A stretch of 64,000 bases of DNA from Apostichopus japonicus (GCF_037975245.1 NC_092578.1:20328821-20392820); one strand, 5' to 3'; positions 37,503 through 50,200 are shown, numbered from the stretch's first letter. Numbers and translations: made by a program. The notes: generated from the letters alone by a model not told the origin.

Positions 37503-39435
37503 AGAGGGGGAGGTGAGAGATGTGGTATATGAAATGGCGATAGAATGCATACCGGTAGTTCATATTCTGGAATCGGACTTGGACATGGGAGCACTAGACT
37601 TATCTCTGATTCCACCTTAGACTTGGCACTCGGATTGTCCTTGGGCTCGATTGGCTGGACTCGGAATTGGATACGGACTCTGACCTGTTGGGCACGACTG
37701 CAGCCCTGTGTTTCATGGTCTCATGGATTTTTGACTTGTGCATTTCGACCACAGTTACAAGGTTGTTAAGGACATGTTAAGTTTGATAAATGGTTTTCAG
37801 AGCTGTCTCAAATTAATATAATGCTGTTGGCTGGGTGCCGGGGCAAACGAAGAGAGAACTGTAGTGGAGTTCCAACGGACAAATCGCCGGGAGGTTGCAA
37901 AACTTTAAGTTATCTCCTGTTTCCTCATAGTGATTATCGGAAAAAAGAATACAAGAAATTGAATTTAATCTGAAATCTCTTTAGACTGTACCTGTTTTCT
38001 TTCTCATTGGATGCATTTGACAAACGATTATTATAATTAAGTGATAACATTTTTTTAATAACATGGTTATAAATATTTTTGAACCAAAACAAATGATATT
38101 TTGCCATTCTAATCTTTATCATGCCAAATCTAAGCCTTACACAGGTATTTCCATCCCGATATCTTCAACTCAGAGTTGTAGCTAAAGAAAAGCCACTAGT
38201 AATAGTTACTTAATAATTATATGACTTCGTATGGTCATGACCGTTGTTTATGATTTTAATTCACTAACATCAAGATATGATACGCAAGCATACTGAAAAA
38301 TAGGCTACAGTTCGTTGCTCCACAGCTTTATGTTGGTCATCCACAAGTAACGTTAGTACTCCCACTAAAGTAATCAATCACTTGTGTGTTATGTAATTTA
38401 TAATAGCGAACGTGTTTCCTTTTTAAATCAAATCGCGTTTTCATTTAACTGAATAAAGACCCAAAGATAATCAATTTTTCCTTCCGTCTATTTGTTTGCA
38501 GATTTGGAGTGTTGTGTATGACTGCAGGATTCTTCCACGTCGTTGGATGCGGTCTCCTTATAGCTACTTACACCCTTTAGAGGACAGCTGACCCGATTAT
38601 TGGAATACTACGTCCACAGCTTCTAGTTGTGCTGTACTATTGAACAAGATACGTGTAAGAATGATACCTGATTTAGTTGGGTTTATCAGACGTACACGGA
38701 ATAACAAATGCACCTGAAGCAATGTAAACAATTAGAACGACTGACCGTTCAGTCTACCGAAGAAAGGAATCGATGAAGGACAAATCTCGGTCAAGATTAT
38801 TTGCTATATAAGCACCAGAGAATACAATTCGGCGATTCTAAATGTAATTATTGAAATGGGCGTTTCAGTGAAATTGCACAAATGGACGATTCTCTGTAAA
38901 CCGATTGAAACTTAAACTATCACGTACCCATTTGTTTGATTTGTATCAAAAGACGGAAATAGTAATGAAATTTGTATTTTGCTTAGTATCAAACTATGTT
39001 TTTACGAACAAAGGAATTATGATCAATACTTATTGATAACTAGTAATATTTAAATATTAAAATACTTTGACGTTAATCATCAAACTCTTGTCGATAAATG
39101 GAAACTTCTGGTTCTCGAGATGCATGGTTTAAGTCTAGCAAGTTGACATATTCTAACTGACTGAGTGTACAGAACAAGAGAAGTCTGTTTGCAGTTCTCT
39201 TAAATGAAGACTAGATTCGTTTTCTTGTAGCATATTCACGATAATAATTCTCTTCGTATATACAAAATTGCGTCTGCTCTCCACTCTCTCTACCCTTTCT
39301 CCGTTCTTCTGTTGGTTTAAAAAGTATAGTGTAGAGTGATAATATGATAAAATTAAATGACAACCAAAAAATATGTTTTGAAAAAGAAACGAAATATACT
39401 TGATGATTGTACGATAGAAAGGAAAGTTGTGCAAA
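37503..39435. other. no gene seen; may hold 5' UTR of the GPCR gene
   Basis: No coding frame is recognised. A pyrimidine-rich stretch ending TTTGCAG at about 38502 looks like a splice acceptor and could start a 5' untranslated exon of the downstream receptor, but this is speculative. The 118-codon minus-strand frame at 39153-39509 overlaps the receptor start and is not protein-like. Confidence 0.35.
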
Positions 39436-40542
39436 ATGGATAATTCTAATGTTACGGTGTTGATGACTACCAGCAAAATAACTGAATTTGCTACACCATA
39501 CGAGTTCACGTGGGAACCAGTCGTTTGGACGTGGTGGTTGGTTTGTCAGCTTGTGCTTGCTTTAGTCGGTTTGTTTGGTAACGTGATCGTAATTATCATA
39601 TATAGCCGAAAGAATCGCTTAAAAAGTGCCACTAATATGTTTATTATGGCTTTAGCTTCTGCTGATATGATATCATCCATAACGCTGATTCCTCTGCCTT
39701 CAGCGAAGACCACTACTAATGGTATCATTGGTCAATTGTACTGCAAAGTTGTGCATTCTAATGTCATCCTGTGGATATCAATAGTCGCCTCCATATTTAC
39801 ACTCACCGTCATTTCCGTCGAGAGATACTTTGCTGTTGTATTTCCAATCAGATATAGGAACGTCTTTTCGAAATCTCGCCCAAAGGTTGTCATTTTGCTA
39901 GTTTGGATAACTTCGTTTATAATCAACTCCTTCAGCTACTTCGTGACCTACCGTGACCCCGCTACTGCCGGGTGTGTCGTCGATTTTCGGACTCCGTTCA
40001 TCCAAGCGGCAATCGGGACCACGCTATTTTTCCTCGAGTATTTTATTCCCGTTGTGATTATGGTGTCGACTCAAGTAATTACGATTAATCGCTTACGTCA
40101 ACAAGCGAAACCGATAGTAGGCGCGGAAAATGCGGGACCTGGAAACAAACAACGAGCGAATGCGTTCATGTTAAAGGCGAGGAAAAAGGTGATACAAATG
40201 TTGTTTTTGGTGATTCTTACTTTTATTACTTGTTGGACTCCAGATCAAGTTGCTTTCCTAGTGTTTAATCTTGGTTACGTAGAACCGCAGTATTTGGGCG
40301 GAAACCTTTACCGTATGTTTATCGCTCTTGCTTTTACTAACTCTTGTGCCAATCCTCTCATATATACGATGAGCAATCCGCAATTTCGTGATGCCCTACG
40401 CCAATTACTAAACGTCCAAAAGAAGCGAATATTTCCTTTCACGATCGGTGGTGCATCGGGCAACACAGAAAATACATCAGCAGATGCGCCCCTTCCGACG
40501 GGCGTAGACGCACTGGAGGCGCAGGGCGGTGCCATGGAATAA
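39436..40542 (+). CDS. class A (rhodopsin-family) GPCR, intronless, peptide-receptor-like orphan
   Basis: 368 residues from ATG 39436, which has A at -3 and G at +4. Upstream in frame there is only a TTG. The protein has seven membrane segments: about 32-56, 67-88, 103-131, 150-170, 187-212, 250-278 and 290-311. Class A landmarks are GN at 48-49 (TM1), D77 in SAD (TM2), C103 paired with C180, ERY at 129-131 instead of DRY, P205 in TM5, CWTP at 266-269 and NPLIY at 306-310. The short N-terminus has one N-glycosylation sequon (N5-V-T), and the C-tail (NPQFRDALRQLL) begins like helix 8. It should sit in the plasma membrane and couple to G proteins. The ligand is unknown. The general look resembles neuropeptide-type receptors of marine invertebrates, which are often expanded as single-exon genes. 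No frameshift or key-residue loss is visible. Confidence 0.93.
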   Translation: MDNSNVTVLMTTSKITEFATPYEFTWEPVVWTWWLVCQLVLALVGLFGNVIVIIIYSRKNRLKSATNMFIMALASADMISSITLIPLPSAKTTTNGIIGQLYCKVVHSNVILWISIVASIFTLTVISVERYFAVVFPIRYRNVFSKSRPKVVILLVWITSFIINSFSYFVTYRDPATAGCVVDFRTPFIQAAIGTTLFFLEYFIPVVIMVSTQVITINRLRQQAKPIVGAENAGPGNKQRANAFMLKARKKVIQMLFLVILTFITCWTPDQVAFLVFNLGYVEPQYLGGNLYRMFIALAFTNSCANPLIYTMSNPQFRDALRQLLNVQKKRIFPFTIGGASGNTENTSADAPLPTGVDALEAQGGAME

Positions 40543-40732
40543 GCTTAAAGAAGCTACTGAGCGCCCCGAGAAATTCATGATGCTGAGAAGAACAATGATT
40601 GTCTGATATTTTCATTAGCACTGTCAGAAAAGAAATGTATATAATGTAAGAATTGTAATAATTTCACTAAATGTGAATAATTCTTGAGTTGCTTCCGAGA
40701 ATTAACGTAGTAAGTTTATTCATACAAATAAA
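40543..40732 (+). other. likely 3' UTR of the GPCR gene
   Basis: AT-rich sequence after the receptor stop. An AATAAA hexamer near 40727 could serve as poly(A) signal just before the microsatellite. Confidence 0.4.
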
Positions 40733-40890
<158 letters not shown>

Positions 40891-41140
40891 CGTACGGAGG
40901 ACGAACGGGTGGACGGGTGGGTGGAACAATTAGAATGCAGATTCCAGGTATTCTTTTTCTTAGAGCTTACATGTAAGCGTATTATATTCAGACATTTTTC
41001 ACCTTGACTTATGATTGGCAATTAATATTAATATATTAGAGGCGTGTTTAAATTCCACCAATTCCAAGACTGTAAGTGGTTTTTCGAAATACTTGCCTCC
41101 CTTGAGCTTGTGCAGCGACCAAAGAGATTGGTCAGAACCG

Positions 41141-41416
41141 ACTTTCAGCATAATGCAGGTTTCAGTCACGATCCTAATATATGTTATTACGACCATGTCT
41201 GTGTTTTATTTTTTATTTCATTAAACGTAACTATTCCATAGTGATTACTGTATATTAATTTATTAGAGATAGGGAGAGACTTTCAGCATAATGCAGGTTT
41301 CAGTCACGATCCTAATATATGTTATTACGACCATGTCTGTGTTTTATTTTTTATTTCATTAAACGTAACTATTCCATAGTGATTACCGTATATTAATTGA
41401 TTAGAGATAGGGAGAG
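41141..41416. repeat. 138-bp tandem duplication
   Basis: ACTTTCAGCATAATGCAGG at 41141 recurs at 41279. The two 138-bp copies differ at only a few bases (for example GATTACTG/GATTACCG and AATTTATT/AATTGATT). A recent tandem duplication. Confidence 0.93.
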
Positions 41417-43219
41417 ACACGATAACTGAAACCGAAATATTTGAACATGGAATAAGCAAATTGATAACTTTTGTTAATTGTTAGTACAAGATTTTCCTTT
41501 TTACGTAGAATTAATCAGTTTATTGACTTTCCCAGCAGGATTATATGTTGGAGTGGTTACTTCCTTCATTACCTCGACCACTGTAGTCTCGTATCGAGAA
41601 CTTGTACAGAGAGAAATTTAGAATTGAAAGAATCAAAGGAAAGAATATTTTTTGAGAAGAAATATGCAGACCTATTTAAGTGAAAATGGGATTCCCGTGT
41701 TATCAACGTCTTCAGCGTAATCAAGTTGTAATAGTCCGAAAAATCGTTAACCAGAATTGGTTCAACTGAAATGAGGGAATTATGTTAGGTTCATCTGATC
41801 GTCAAATGGTATTTCATGGTAGTATAGAAGTGAATCTCACAAAGGACGTTCCTAGTATGGTGTGTTCAATCTATGGAATGAATTACCACAGTCAGCAAAG
41901 ACGGCCTAAACTATATATGAATTGTATTACAGGTTTAGCGAAGTTAGAACGTGAATGGGAACTAGAGATTCAGAAAGAAATTAGTAATAAGATCAATCGT
42001 TCGCAATGTTTTATGCATTTACATGATATAATGGTTGTATAGAATTGATTGTCCTATATTGCTCGATGCAGTTGCTTGATTAAATGCATTTTATAAATAT
42101 TTTTAATTTGGCTACATGTTACTTGCACTTTCAGCAGAAGTTTATCGTTCAGTACATATCTGATCTGTATTCAGATCCTTTCATTTACTTCCTCTTAAAA
42201 TGTTAGTTTGTCAGTTTGTTTGGTTTTGGGAAGATTAGCTACGGCTTACCAAGTAACCTTGTTTATGAAATGTTGAAATAGATGGATAAATAATAAAGAA
42301 CTTTTGAATCATTTATTTTGTTAGAGAGATGGAAGTCGTTCATAGTTGCTAGGCTCTATTACAAACACGAATTGCAACGTTATCTGATACATTTGTGTCC
42401 TCATAACTGTCATTTTATGATTAACCACTGTAATTTGCTGACCTATTTTTATCAAAATACAACGAAAGAATTGAAATCAGACAATCATCTACTCGTATGA
42501 ATCATCCTAATTCAACTCTATAGATCATTGCCGTTTTAAATTTCAAATGGGTTTTTATTGCTGAAGTCCATAACTTTTTAGCTCAAACGAAATTGATCTG
42601 TTTCTGTTGTCGGAGTCGAGTTGATTGTACTAACGATTTCTCTCACGTTATTGTAGATCATGTTGGACACACCTGACGGCATAAAGGTTCTATAACTCGA
42701 AATAACCATTGCAAGAAATGTATATGCATTTACATGGATAATAAACCCAAACATGCCATCATTGCATACCAGTGTTCGTAATGAATCGAATACATTATAG
42801 ATGGATTGCTTGATTGGTTTGGCCAGCTCCACATACACAATCGCGCACACAGACATACAACATAAAGCAACAGACCACAGATACAATTTTGGGAAGAATT
42901 AAAAAAGTCGCGATTTTGGCCAAAATCGGACAAAATCATGAGGGTATAGCCTTATGAAATTGGCCATTTTGGGCAAAAATGACAGTTCTCAAATCTCTCT
43001 CAGACTACGTAGAAGGGACTCCCAGCACCCATTAGAAGCTTCTCTCCAGTCAAAAGTGTCATTCGACGAAGTTTTAGTCATTGAAATTAGATATGAAATG
43101 ACGTCAAGATATGGTTATTAAATTTCATTTTCCCACCAAAATATAAGTGTTTATACCACTCTTGTCACGTGGAAAGGAATCCAAAGGGCGCCACACACCA
43201 CAGGTACAATCTTGGCTAT
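41417..43219. other. no recognised gene
   Basis: Two open frames of moderate length, 41782-42042 (+, 86 codons) and 42578-42886 (-, 102 codons), resemble nothing I know. An 18-bp perfect palindrome CGATTTTGGCCAAAATCG lies at 42911-42928. The last 80 bp lead into the telomeric tract. Confidence 0.4.
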
Positions 43220-45486
43220 GGTTAGGGTTAGGGTTAGGGTTAGGGTTAGGGTTAGGGTTAGGGTTAGGGTTAGGGTTAGGGTTAGGGTTAGGGTTAGGGT
43301 TAGGGTTAGGGTTAGGGTTAGGGTTAGGGTTAGGGTTAGGGTTAGGGTTAGGGTTAGGGGTTAGGGTTAGGGTTAGGGTTAGGGTTAGGGTTAGGGTTAG
43401 GGTTAGGGTTAGGGTTAGGGTTAGGGTTAGGGTTAGGGTTAGGGTTAGGGTTAGGGTTAGGGTTAGGGTTAGGGTTAGGGTTAGGGTTAGGGTTAGGGTT
43501 AGGGTTAGGGTTAGGGTTAGGGTTAGGGTTAGGGTTAGGGTTAGGGTTAGGGTTAGGGTTAGGGTTAGGGTTAGGGTTAGGGTTAGGGTTAGGGTTAGGG
43601 TTAGGGTTAGGGTTAGGGTTAGGGTTAGGGTTAGGGTTAGGGTTAGGGTTAGGGTTAGGGTTAGGGTTAGGGTTAGGGTTAGGGTTAGGGTTAGGGTTAG
43701 GGTTAGGGTTAGGGTTAGGGTTAGGGTTAGGGTTAGGGTTAGGGTTAGGGTTAGGGTTAGGGTTAGGGTTAGGGTTAGGGTTAGGGTTAGGGTTAGGGTT
43801 AGGGTTAGGGTTAGGGTTAGGGTTAGGGTTAGGGTTAGGGTTAGGGTTAGGGTTAGGGTTAGGGTTAGGGTTAGGGTTAGGGTTAGGGTTAGGGTTAGGG
43901 TTAGGGTTAGGGTTAGGGTTAGGGTTAGGGTTAGGGTTAGGGTTAGGGTTAGGGTTAGGGTTAGGGTTAGGGTTAGGGTTAGGGTTAGGGTTAGGGTTAG
44001 GGTTAGGGTTAGGGTTAGGGTTAGGGTTAGGGTTAGGGTTAGGGTTAGGGTTAGGGTTAGGGTTAGGGTTAGGGTTAGGGTTAGGGTTAGGGTTAGGGTT
44101 AGGGTTAGGGTTAGGGTTAGGGTTAGGGTTAGGGTTAGGGTTAGGGTTAGGGTTAGGGTTAGGGTTAGGGTTAGGGTTAGGGTTAGGGTTAGGGTTAGGG
44201 TTAGGGTTAGGGTTAGGGTTAGGGTTAGGGTTAGGGTTAGGGTTAGGGTTAGGGTTAGGGTTAGGGTTAGGGTTAGGGTTAGGGTTAGGGTTAGGGTTAG
44301 GGTTAGGGTTAGGGTTAGGGTTAGGGTTAGGGTTAGGGTTAGGGTTAGGGTTAGGGTTAGGGTTAGGGTTAGGGTTAGGGTTAGGGTTAGGGTTAGGGTT
44401 AGGGTTAGGGTTAGGGTTAGGGTTAGGGTTAGGGTTAGGGTTAGGGTTAGGGTTAGGGTTAGGGTTAGGGTTAGGGTTAGGGTTAGGGTTAGGGTTAGGG
44501 TTAGGGTTAGGGTTAGGGTTAGGGTTAGGGTTAGGGTTAGGGTTAGGGTTAGGGTTAGGGTTAGGGTTAGGGTTAGGGTTAGGGTTAGGGTTAGGGTTAG
44601 GGTTAGGGTTAGGGTTAGGGTTAGGGTTAGGGTTAGGGTTAGGGTTAGGGTTAGGGTTAGGGTTAGGGTTAGGGTTAGGGTTAGGGTTAGGGTTAGGGTT
44701 AGGGTTAGGGTTAGGGTTAGGGTTAGGGTTAGGGTTAGGGTTAGGGTTAGGGTTAGGGTTAGGGTTAGGGTTAGGGTTAGGGTTAGGGTTAGGGTTAGGG
44801 TTAGGGTTAGGGTTAGGGTTAGGGTTAGGGTTAGGGTTAGGGTTAGGGTTAGGGTTAGGGTTAGGGTTAGGGTTAGGGTTAGGGTTAGGGTTAGGGTTAG
44901 GGTTAGGGTTAGGGTTAGGGTTAGGGTTAGGGTTAGGGTTAGGGTTAGGGTTAGGGTTAGGGTTAGGGTTAGGGTTAGGGTTAGGGTTAGGGTTAGGGTT
45001 AGGGTTAGGGTTAGGGTTAGGGTTAGGGTTAGGGTTAGGGTTAGGGTTAGGGTTAGGGTTAGGGTTAGGGTTAGGGTTAGGGTTAGGGTTAGGGTTAGGG
45101 TTAGGGTTAGGGTTAGGGTTAGGGTTAGGGTTAGGGTTAGGGTTAGGGTTAGGGTTAGGGTTAGGGTTAGGGTTAGGGTTAGGGTTAGGGTTAGGGTTAG
45201 GGTTAGGGTTAGGGTTAGGGTTAGGGTTAGGGTTAGGGTTAGGGTTAGGGTTAGGGTTAGGGTTAGGGTTAGGGTTAGGGTTAGGGTTAGGGTTAGGGTT
45301 AGGGTTAGGGTTAGGGTTAGGGTTAGGGTTAGGGTTAGGGTTAGGGTTAGGGTTAGGGTTAGGGTTAGGGTTAGGGTTAGGGTTAGGGTTAGGGTTAGGG
45401 TTAGGGTTAGGGTTAGGGTTAGGGTTAGGGTTAGGGTTAGGGTTAGGGTTAGGGTTAGGGTTAGGGTTAGGGTTAGGGTTAGGGTT
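43220..45486 (+). repeat. interstitial telomeric repeat tract (TTAGGG)n, 2.27 kb
   Basis: About 378 tandem TTAGGG units, G-rich strand on plus. The only irregularity is one extra G at about 43357-43360. From there to 45486 every unit is perfect. TTAGGG is the telomere sequence of vertebrates and many invertebrates, including echinoderms. Here it is internal, with 43 kb on one side and at least 18.5 kb on the other. Long open frames of Leu-Gly, Arg-Val and Asn-Pro repeats across it are artefacts of the 6-bp period. Confidence 0.98.
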
Positions 45487-45770
45487 CAGACCAATGCCCA
45501 GTCGGGACGTCAGAATGCCCAGTCGGGACGTCAGAATGCCCAGTCGGGACGTCAAAATGCCCACTCGGGACGTGAAAATGCCCAGTCGGGACGTGAAAAA
45601 ATTTCTAAGTACAAAATGCCCTATCGGGACGTGAAAATGCCCTATCGGGACGTGAGAATGCCCTATCGGGACGTGAGAATGCCCTGTCGGGACGTGAAAG
45701 TGCCCAATCGGGACGTGAAAGTGCCCAATCGGGACGTGAAGAAAATGGACAGTCGGGACGTGACAAAATA
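45487..45770. repeat. 21-bp minisatellite next to the telomeric tract, 12 copies
   Basis: TCGGGACGT occurs 12 times, mostly spaced 21 bp, in units like AATGCCCAGTCGGGACGTGA. Variants CAGTC, CACTC, CTATC, CTGTC and CAATC are grouped along the array. One 17-bp interruption occurs near 45600. It begins immediately at the last telomeric unit. Confidence 0.95.
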
Positions 45771-46079
45771 TTATAAAAAAAATACTTCCCCGGGGGTGGG
45801 GGTGTCGTAATTCATACTTTTAGATACCCCTGCACCCCTTCGACAAATTGGCGTCATTTTGGTAAAAATTTGAGGGGGGTGAATTTTTGGGGTGGGGGAC
45901 CCCACCCCCAGTGCAAAACTTGGGGGGGCATCTTCAAACTTTTTTTACCCTTCCGTTACATCCTATTGATGACGTCATAAAAATTTCAGCTCATTTGCAT
46001 ATTCGGTTAATTAATTAAAATTCATTAACCGATCTGCCTAACACTAAATTACTCTATATACGGGAAAATACCTACTTTT
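45771..46079. other. spacer between minisatellite and satellite array
   Basis: Non-coding, with G-runs near 45790-45930. No gene or repeat unit was identified. Confidence 0.5.
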
Positions 46080-47040
46080 ATACTTTGGAGCGTTACCATG
46101 GTTACTGGGTCAGTCCGATTTCCCCCATCTTTTCAGGGTACCACCGCTAGGGTGTCACCTGTCCGAAATAGGATGAAACTTGTAGGTGCGTCTCTTTCCC
46201 GGGGTGGTAGGGGGGTAATTTTGAAAAAAAGTCTAAAACGGTCATAATAATTAGTATTACTACGTACGGGAAAATCCCGACCCTTCTACTTTGGAGCGTT
46301 ACCATGGTTACTGTGGTGGTCCGATTACGGCCATCCTTTCAGGGTACCACCGCTAGGGTGTCCCCTTTCCAAAATAGGATTAAACTTGTAGGTGCTTCTC
46401 ATTCCTGGGTGATAGGGGGTCATTTTGAAACAAAATCTGAAAAGGCATAATAATTTGCTATATACGTTTTTGAAAATCCCGACCCTTCTACTTTGGAGCG
46501 TTACCATGGTTACTGTGGTGGTCCGACTACGGCCATCCTTTCAGGGTACCACCGCTAGGGTGTCCCCTTTCCAAAATAGGATTAAACTTGTAGGTGCTTC
46601 TCATTCCTGGGTGATAGGGGGTCATTTTGAAACAAAATCTGAAAAGGCATAATAATTTGCTATATACGTTTTTGAAAATCCCGACCCTTCTACTTTGGAG
46701 CGTTACCATGGTTACTGTGGTGGTCCGACTACGGCCATCTTTTCGGGGTACCACCGCTAGGGTGTCCCCTTGCCGAAATAGGATGAAACTTGTAGGTGCG
46801 CGTCTCTTCTCCGGGGTGGTGGGGGGTCATTTTGGAAAAAAATCCGAAGAGGTCATAATAATTAGTGTTACTTAGTGTTACTATGTACGGGAAAATCCCG
46901 TCCCTTCTACTCTTGAGCGTTACCATGGTTACTGGGGTGGTCCGATTACGGCCCTCTTTTGAGGGTACCACCGCTAGGGTGTCCCCTTTCTAAAATAGAA
47001 TGAAACTCCCAGGTGTGTCACTTCTCCGGGGTGGTAGGGG
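46080..47040. repeat. ladder of five ~205-bp satellite subrepeats (left array edge)
   Basis: GCGTTACCATGGTTACTG recurs near 46090, 46295, 46498, 46700 and 46917. Two of the units are an almost exact 202-bp tandem duplication (frames at 46425 and 46627 repeat). This edge has more subrepeats per unit and more divergence than the interior of the array. Confidence 0.92.
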
Positions 47041-47217
47041 GTCATTTTGAGAAAAAGTACAAACAGTCAGCAAAAAACTCTCCGTAGCGTGCGCCATGGA
47101 ACGCCCGGAAGGCATTAAATTCCCCCACCACTCCCCACGTCTCCAAACCGCCAAAATAATCTCAGATTCATCATCAGCACCCCAAGAAGCACCAGAACAG
47201 GTGTATTTCGTTCTTTT

Positions 47218-50200
47218 TTGGAGACACCCACTTGGGGTCGTGCCCCCCTCCCAATGGTTTTTGGCCCCCCATGCCCCCACACAACACCCAATTCCAAAAT
47301 TAACTTCAGATTCGTGATCAGCGTGTCGAGAACAATCAGAAAAGATACACACTGCCCGTCTTTGCGACAAAAATTATTTTCACCCAAAAAAACCATAAGG
47401 GGTACCCCTTACGGTTTTTACCGAAATTGCCCCAAAATGGATTTGGTCAAAATGACGTCACAGGGGGTAATCGATGCCCAGGAGTCCAAATCTGCAACTC
47501 CCAGGTCCATACCTGCTTCCGTTCGGGAGATATAGGGTCCCAGAGGACCCGATAGAAATACGTGTTCTTCATACGTGCAAAAGTTGGAAAACCCCCTCTT
47601 GTCAACCCCCCCTCCTGTCCTCTCTGAAGTACCCATCGAAATGAAATTTTGACGTGTAGTAGAAGACACCCTCGTCATTGTCATACATCAATTTCGTGTA
47701 ATTATATGACCGGAAAAGGCTCTTTGTATATATGATTTCTATCTGCGCCAAAAATAGGTGTTTTTGTCTTGAAAAGTTAAAAAAAGTACCTCTTTTCGGT
47801 ACCCCTTCCTTTCCACCGAGGGTATGTGACGGGGCTGAATTTTGGTTATGTGGGAGAAGAGAGTCGTAGCTACGTGTAGACAACTCATACGGTAGCATTA
47901 ATTTTCGGGAAGGGGGTATAGTCTATACGTTTTTGAGGTCCCCCCCCAAAGTAGGTGTTTTTCACCGGTAGTAGTTATAAACGTTTTTTCGAAATCCCGA
48001 CATTTATACTTTTGAGCGTTACCATGGTTATGGGAATCAGTCCGATTTCCCCCATATTTTCAGGTTGTCACCGCTAGTGTGTCCCCTTCCCACATTTGAA
48101 TAAAACTTGTAGGTGGGTCTCTTCTCCGGGGTGGTAGGGGGGTCATTTTGGAAAAAAACCGAAAAGGCCATAATAATTAGTGTTACTATGTACGGGAAAA
48201 TCCCGACTCTTCTACTCTGGAGCGTTACCATGGTTACTGGGGTGGTCCGATTACGGCCATCTTTTCGGGGTACCACCGCTAGGGTGTCCCCTTTCTAAAA
48301 TAGGATGAAACCTGTAGGTGGGTCTCTTCTCCGGGGTGGTAGGGGGGTCAGTTTGAAAAAAATCCGAAAAAGTCATAATAATTAGTGTTACTATGTACGG
48401 GAAAATCACGACCCTTCTACTTTGGAGCGTTACCATGGTTACTGGAGTGGTCCGATTACGGCCATCTTTTAAGGGTACCACCGCTAGGGTGTCCCCTTTC
48501 TAAAATTAGAATAAAACTTTTAGGTTTGTCACTTCTCCGGGGTGGTAGGGGGTCATTTTGAGGAAAAGTACAAACAGTCAGCAAAAAACTCTCGGTAGCG
48601 TGCGCCATGGGACGCCCGGAAGGTATTAAATTCCCCCACCACTCCCCACGCCTACGAACCGCCAAAATAATCTCAGATTCATCATCAGCACCCCAAGAAG
48701 CACCAGAACAGGTGTATTTCGTTCTTTTTTGGAGACACCCACTTGGGGTCGTGCCCCCCTCCCAATGGTTTTTGGCCCCCCATGCCCCCACACAACACCC
48801 ACTTCCAAAATTAACTTCAGATTCGTGATCAGCGTGTCGAGAACAATCAGAAAAGATACACACTGCCCGTCTTTGCGACAAAAATTATTTTCACCCAAAA
48901 AAACCATAAGGGGTACCCCTTACGGTTTTTACCGAAATTGCCCCAAAATGGATTTGGTCAAAATGACGTCACAGGGGGTAATCGATGCCCAGGAGTCCAA
49001 ATCTGCAACTCCCAGGTCCATACCTGCTTCCGTTCGGGAGATATAGGGTCCCAGAGGACCCGATAGAAATACGTGTTCTTCATACGTGCAAAAGTTGGAA
49101 AACCCCCTCTTGTCAACCCCCCCTCCTGTCCTCTCTGAAGTACCCATCGAAATGAAATTTTGACGTGTAGTAGAAGACACCCTCGTCATTGTCATACATC
49201 AATTTCGTGTAATTATATGACCGGAAAAGGCTCTTTGTATATATGATTTCTATCTGCGCCAAAAATAGGTGTTTTTGTCTTGAAAAGTTAAAAAAAGTAC
49301 CTCTTTTCGGTACCCCTTCCTTTCCACCGAGGGTATGTGACGGGGCTGAATTTTGGTTATGTGGGAGAAGAGAGTCGTAGCTACGTGTAGACAACTCATA
49401 CGGTAGCATTAATTTTCGGGAAGGGGGTATAGTCTATACGTTTTTGAGGTCCCCCCCCAAAGTAGGTGTTTTTCACCGGTAGTAGTTATAAACGTTTTTT
49501 CGAAATCCCGACATTTATACTTTTGAGCGTTACCATGGTTATGGGAATCAGTCCGATTTCCCCCATATTTTCAGGTTGTCACCGCTAGTGTGTCCCCTTC
49601 CCACATTTGAATAAAACTTGTAGGTGGGTCTCTTCTCCGGGGTGGTAGGGGGGTCATTTTGGAAAAAAACCGAAAAGGCCATAATAATTAGTGTTACTAT
49701 GTACGGGAAAATCCCGACTCTTCTACTCTGGAGCGTTACCATGGTTACTGGGGTGGTCCGATTACGGCCATCTTTTCGGGGTACCACCGCTAGGGTGTCC
49801 CCTTTCTAAAATAGGATGAAACCTGTAGGTGGGTCTCTTCTCCGGGGTGGTAGGGGGGTCAGTTTGAAAAAAATCCGAAAAAGTCATAATAATTAGTGTT
49901 ACTATGTACGGGAAAATCACGACCCTTCTACTTTGGAGCGTTACCATGGTTACTGGAGTGGTCCGATTACGGCCATCTTTTAAGGGTACCACCGCTAGGG
50001 TGTCCCCTTTCCAAAATTAGAATAAAACTTTTAGGTTTGTCACTTCTCCGGGGTGGTAGGGGGGTCATTTTGAGGAAAAGTACAAACAGTCAGCAAAAAA
50101 CTCTCGGTAGCGTGCGCCATGGGACGCCCGGAAGGTATTAAATTCCCCCACCACTCCCCACGCCTACGAACCGCCAAAATAATCTCAGATTCATCATCAG

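Noticed and set aside
37363-37620. 85-codon frame spanning the palindrome
   Set aside because: The same internal peptide appears on the opposite strand because of the perfect palindrome. It is not a gene.
41782-42042. 86-codon plus-strand frame
   Set aside because: It looks mildly protein-like, but no family, splice context or homologous copy is visible.
42578-42886. 102-codon minus-strand frame with hydrophobic stretches
   Set aside because: It has no recognisable motif or support from neighbouring signals and could arise by chance.
43220-45486. A true chromosome end
   Set aside because: At least 18.5 kb of satellite and other DNA follows on the side where a terminus would be. A misassembly remains possible and is raised as a finding.
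43147-45810. Very long open frames of Leu-Gly/Arg-Val repeats (+) and Asn-Pro repeats (-)
   Set aside because: They are a mechanical result of the 6-bp telomeric period and, at the end, the 21-bp minisatellite. There is no coding evidence.
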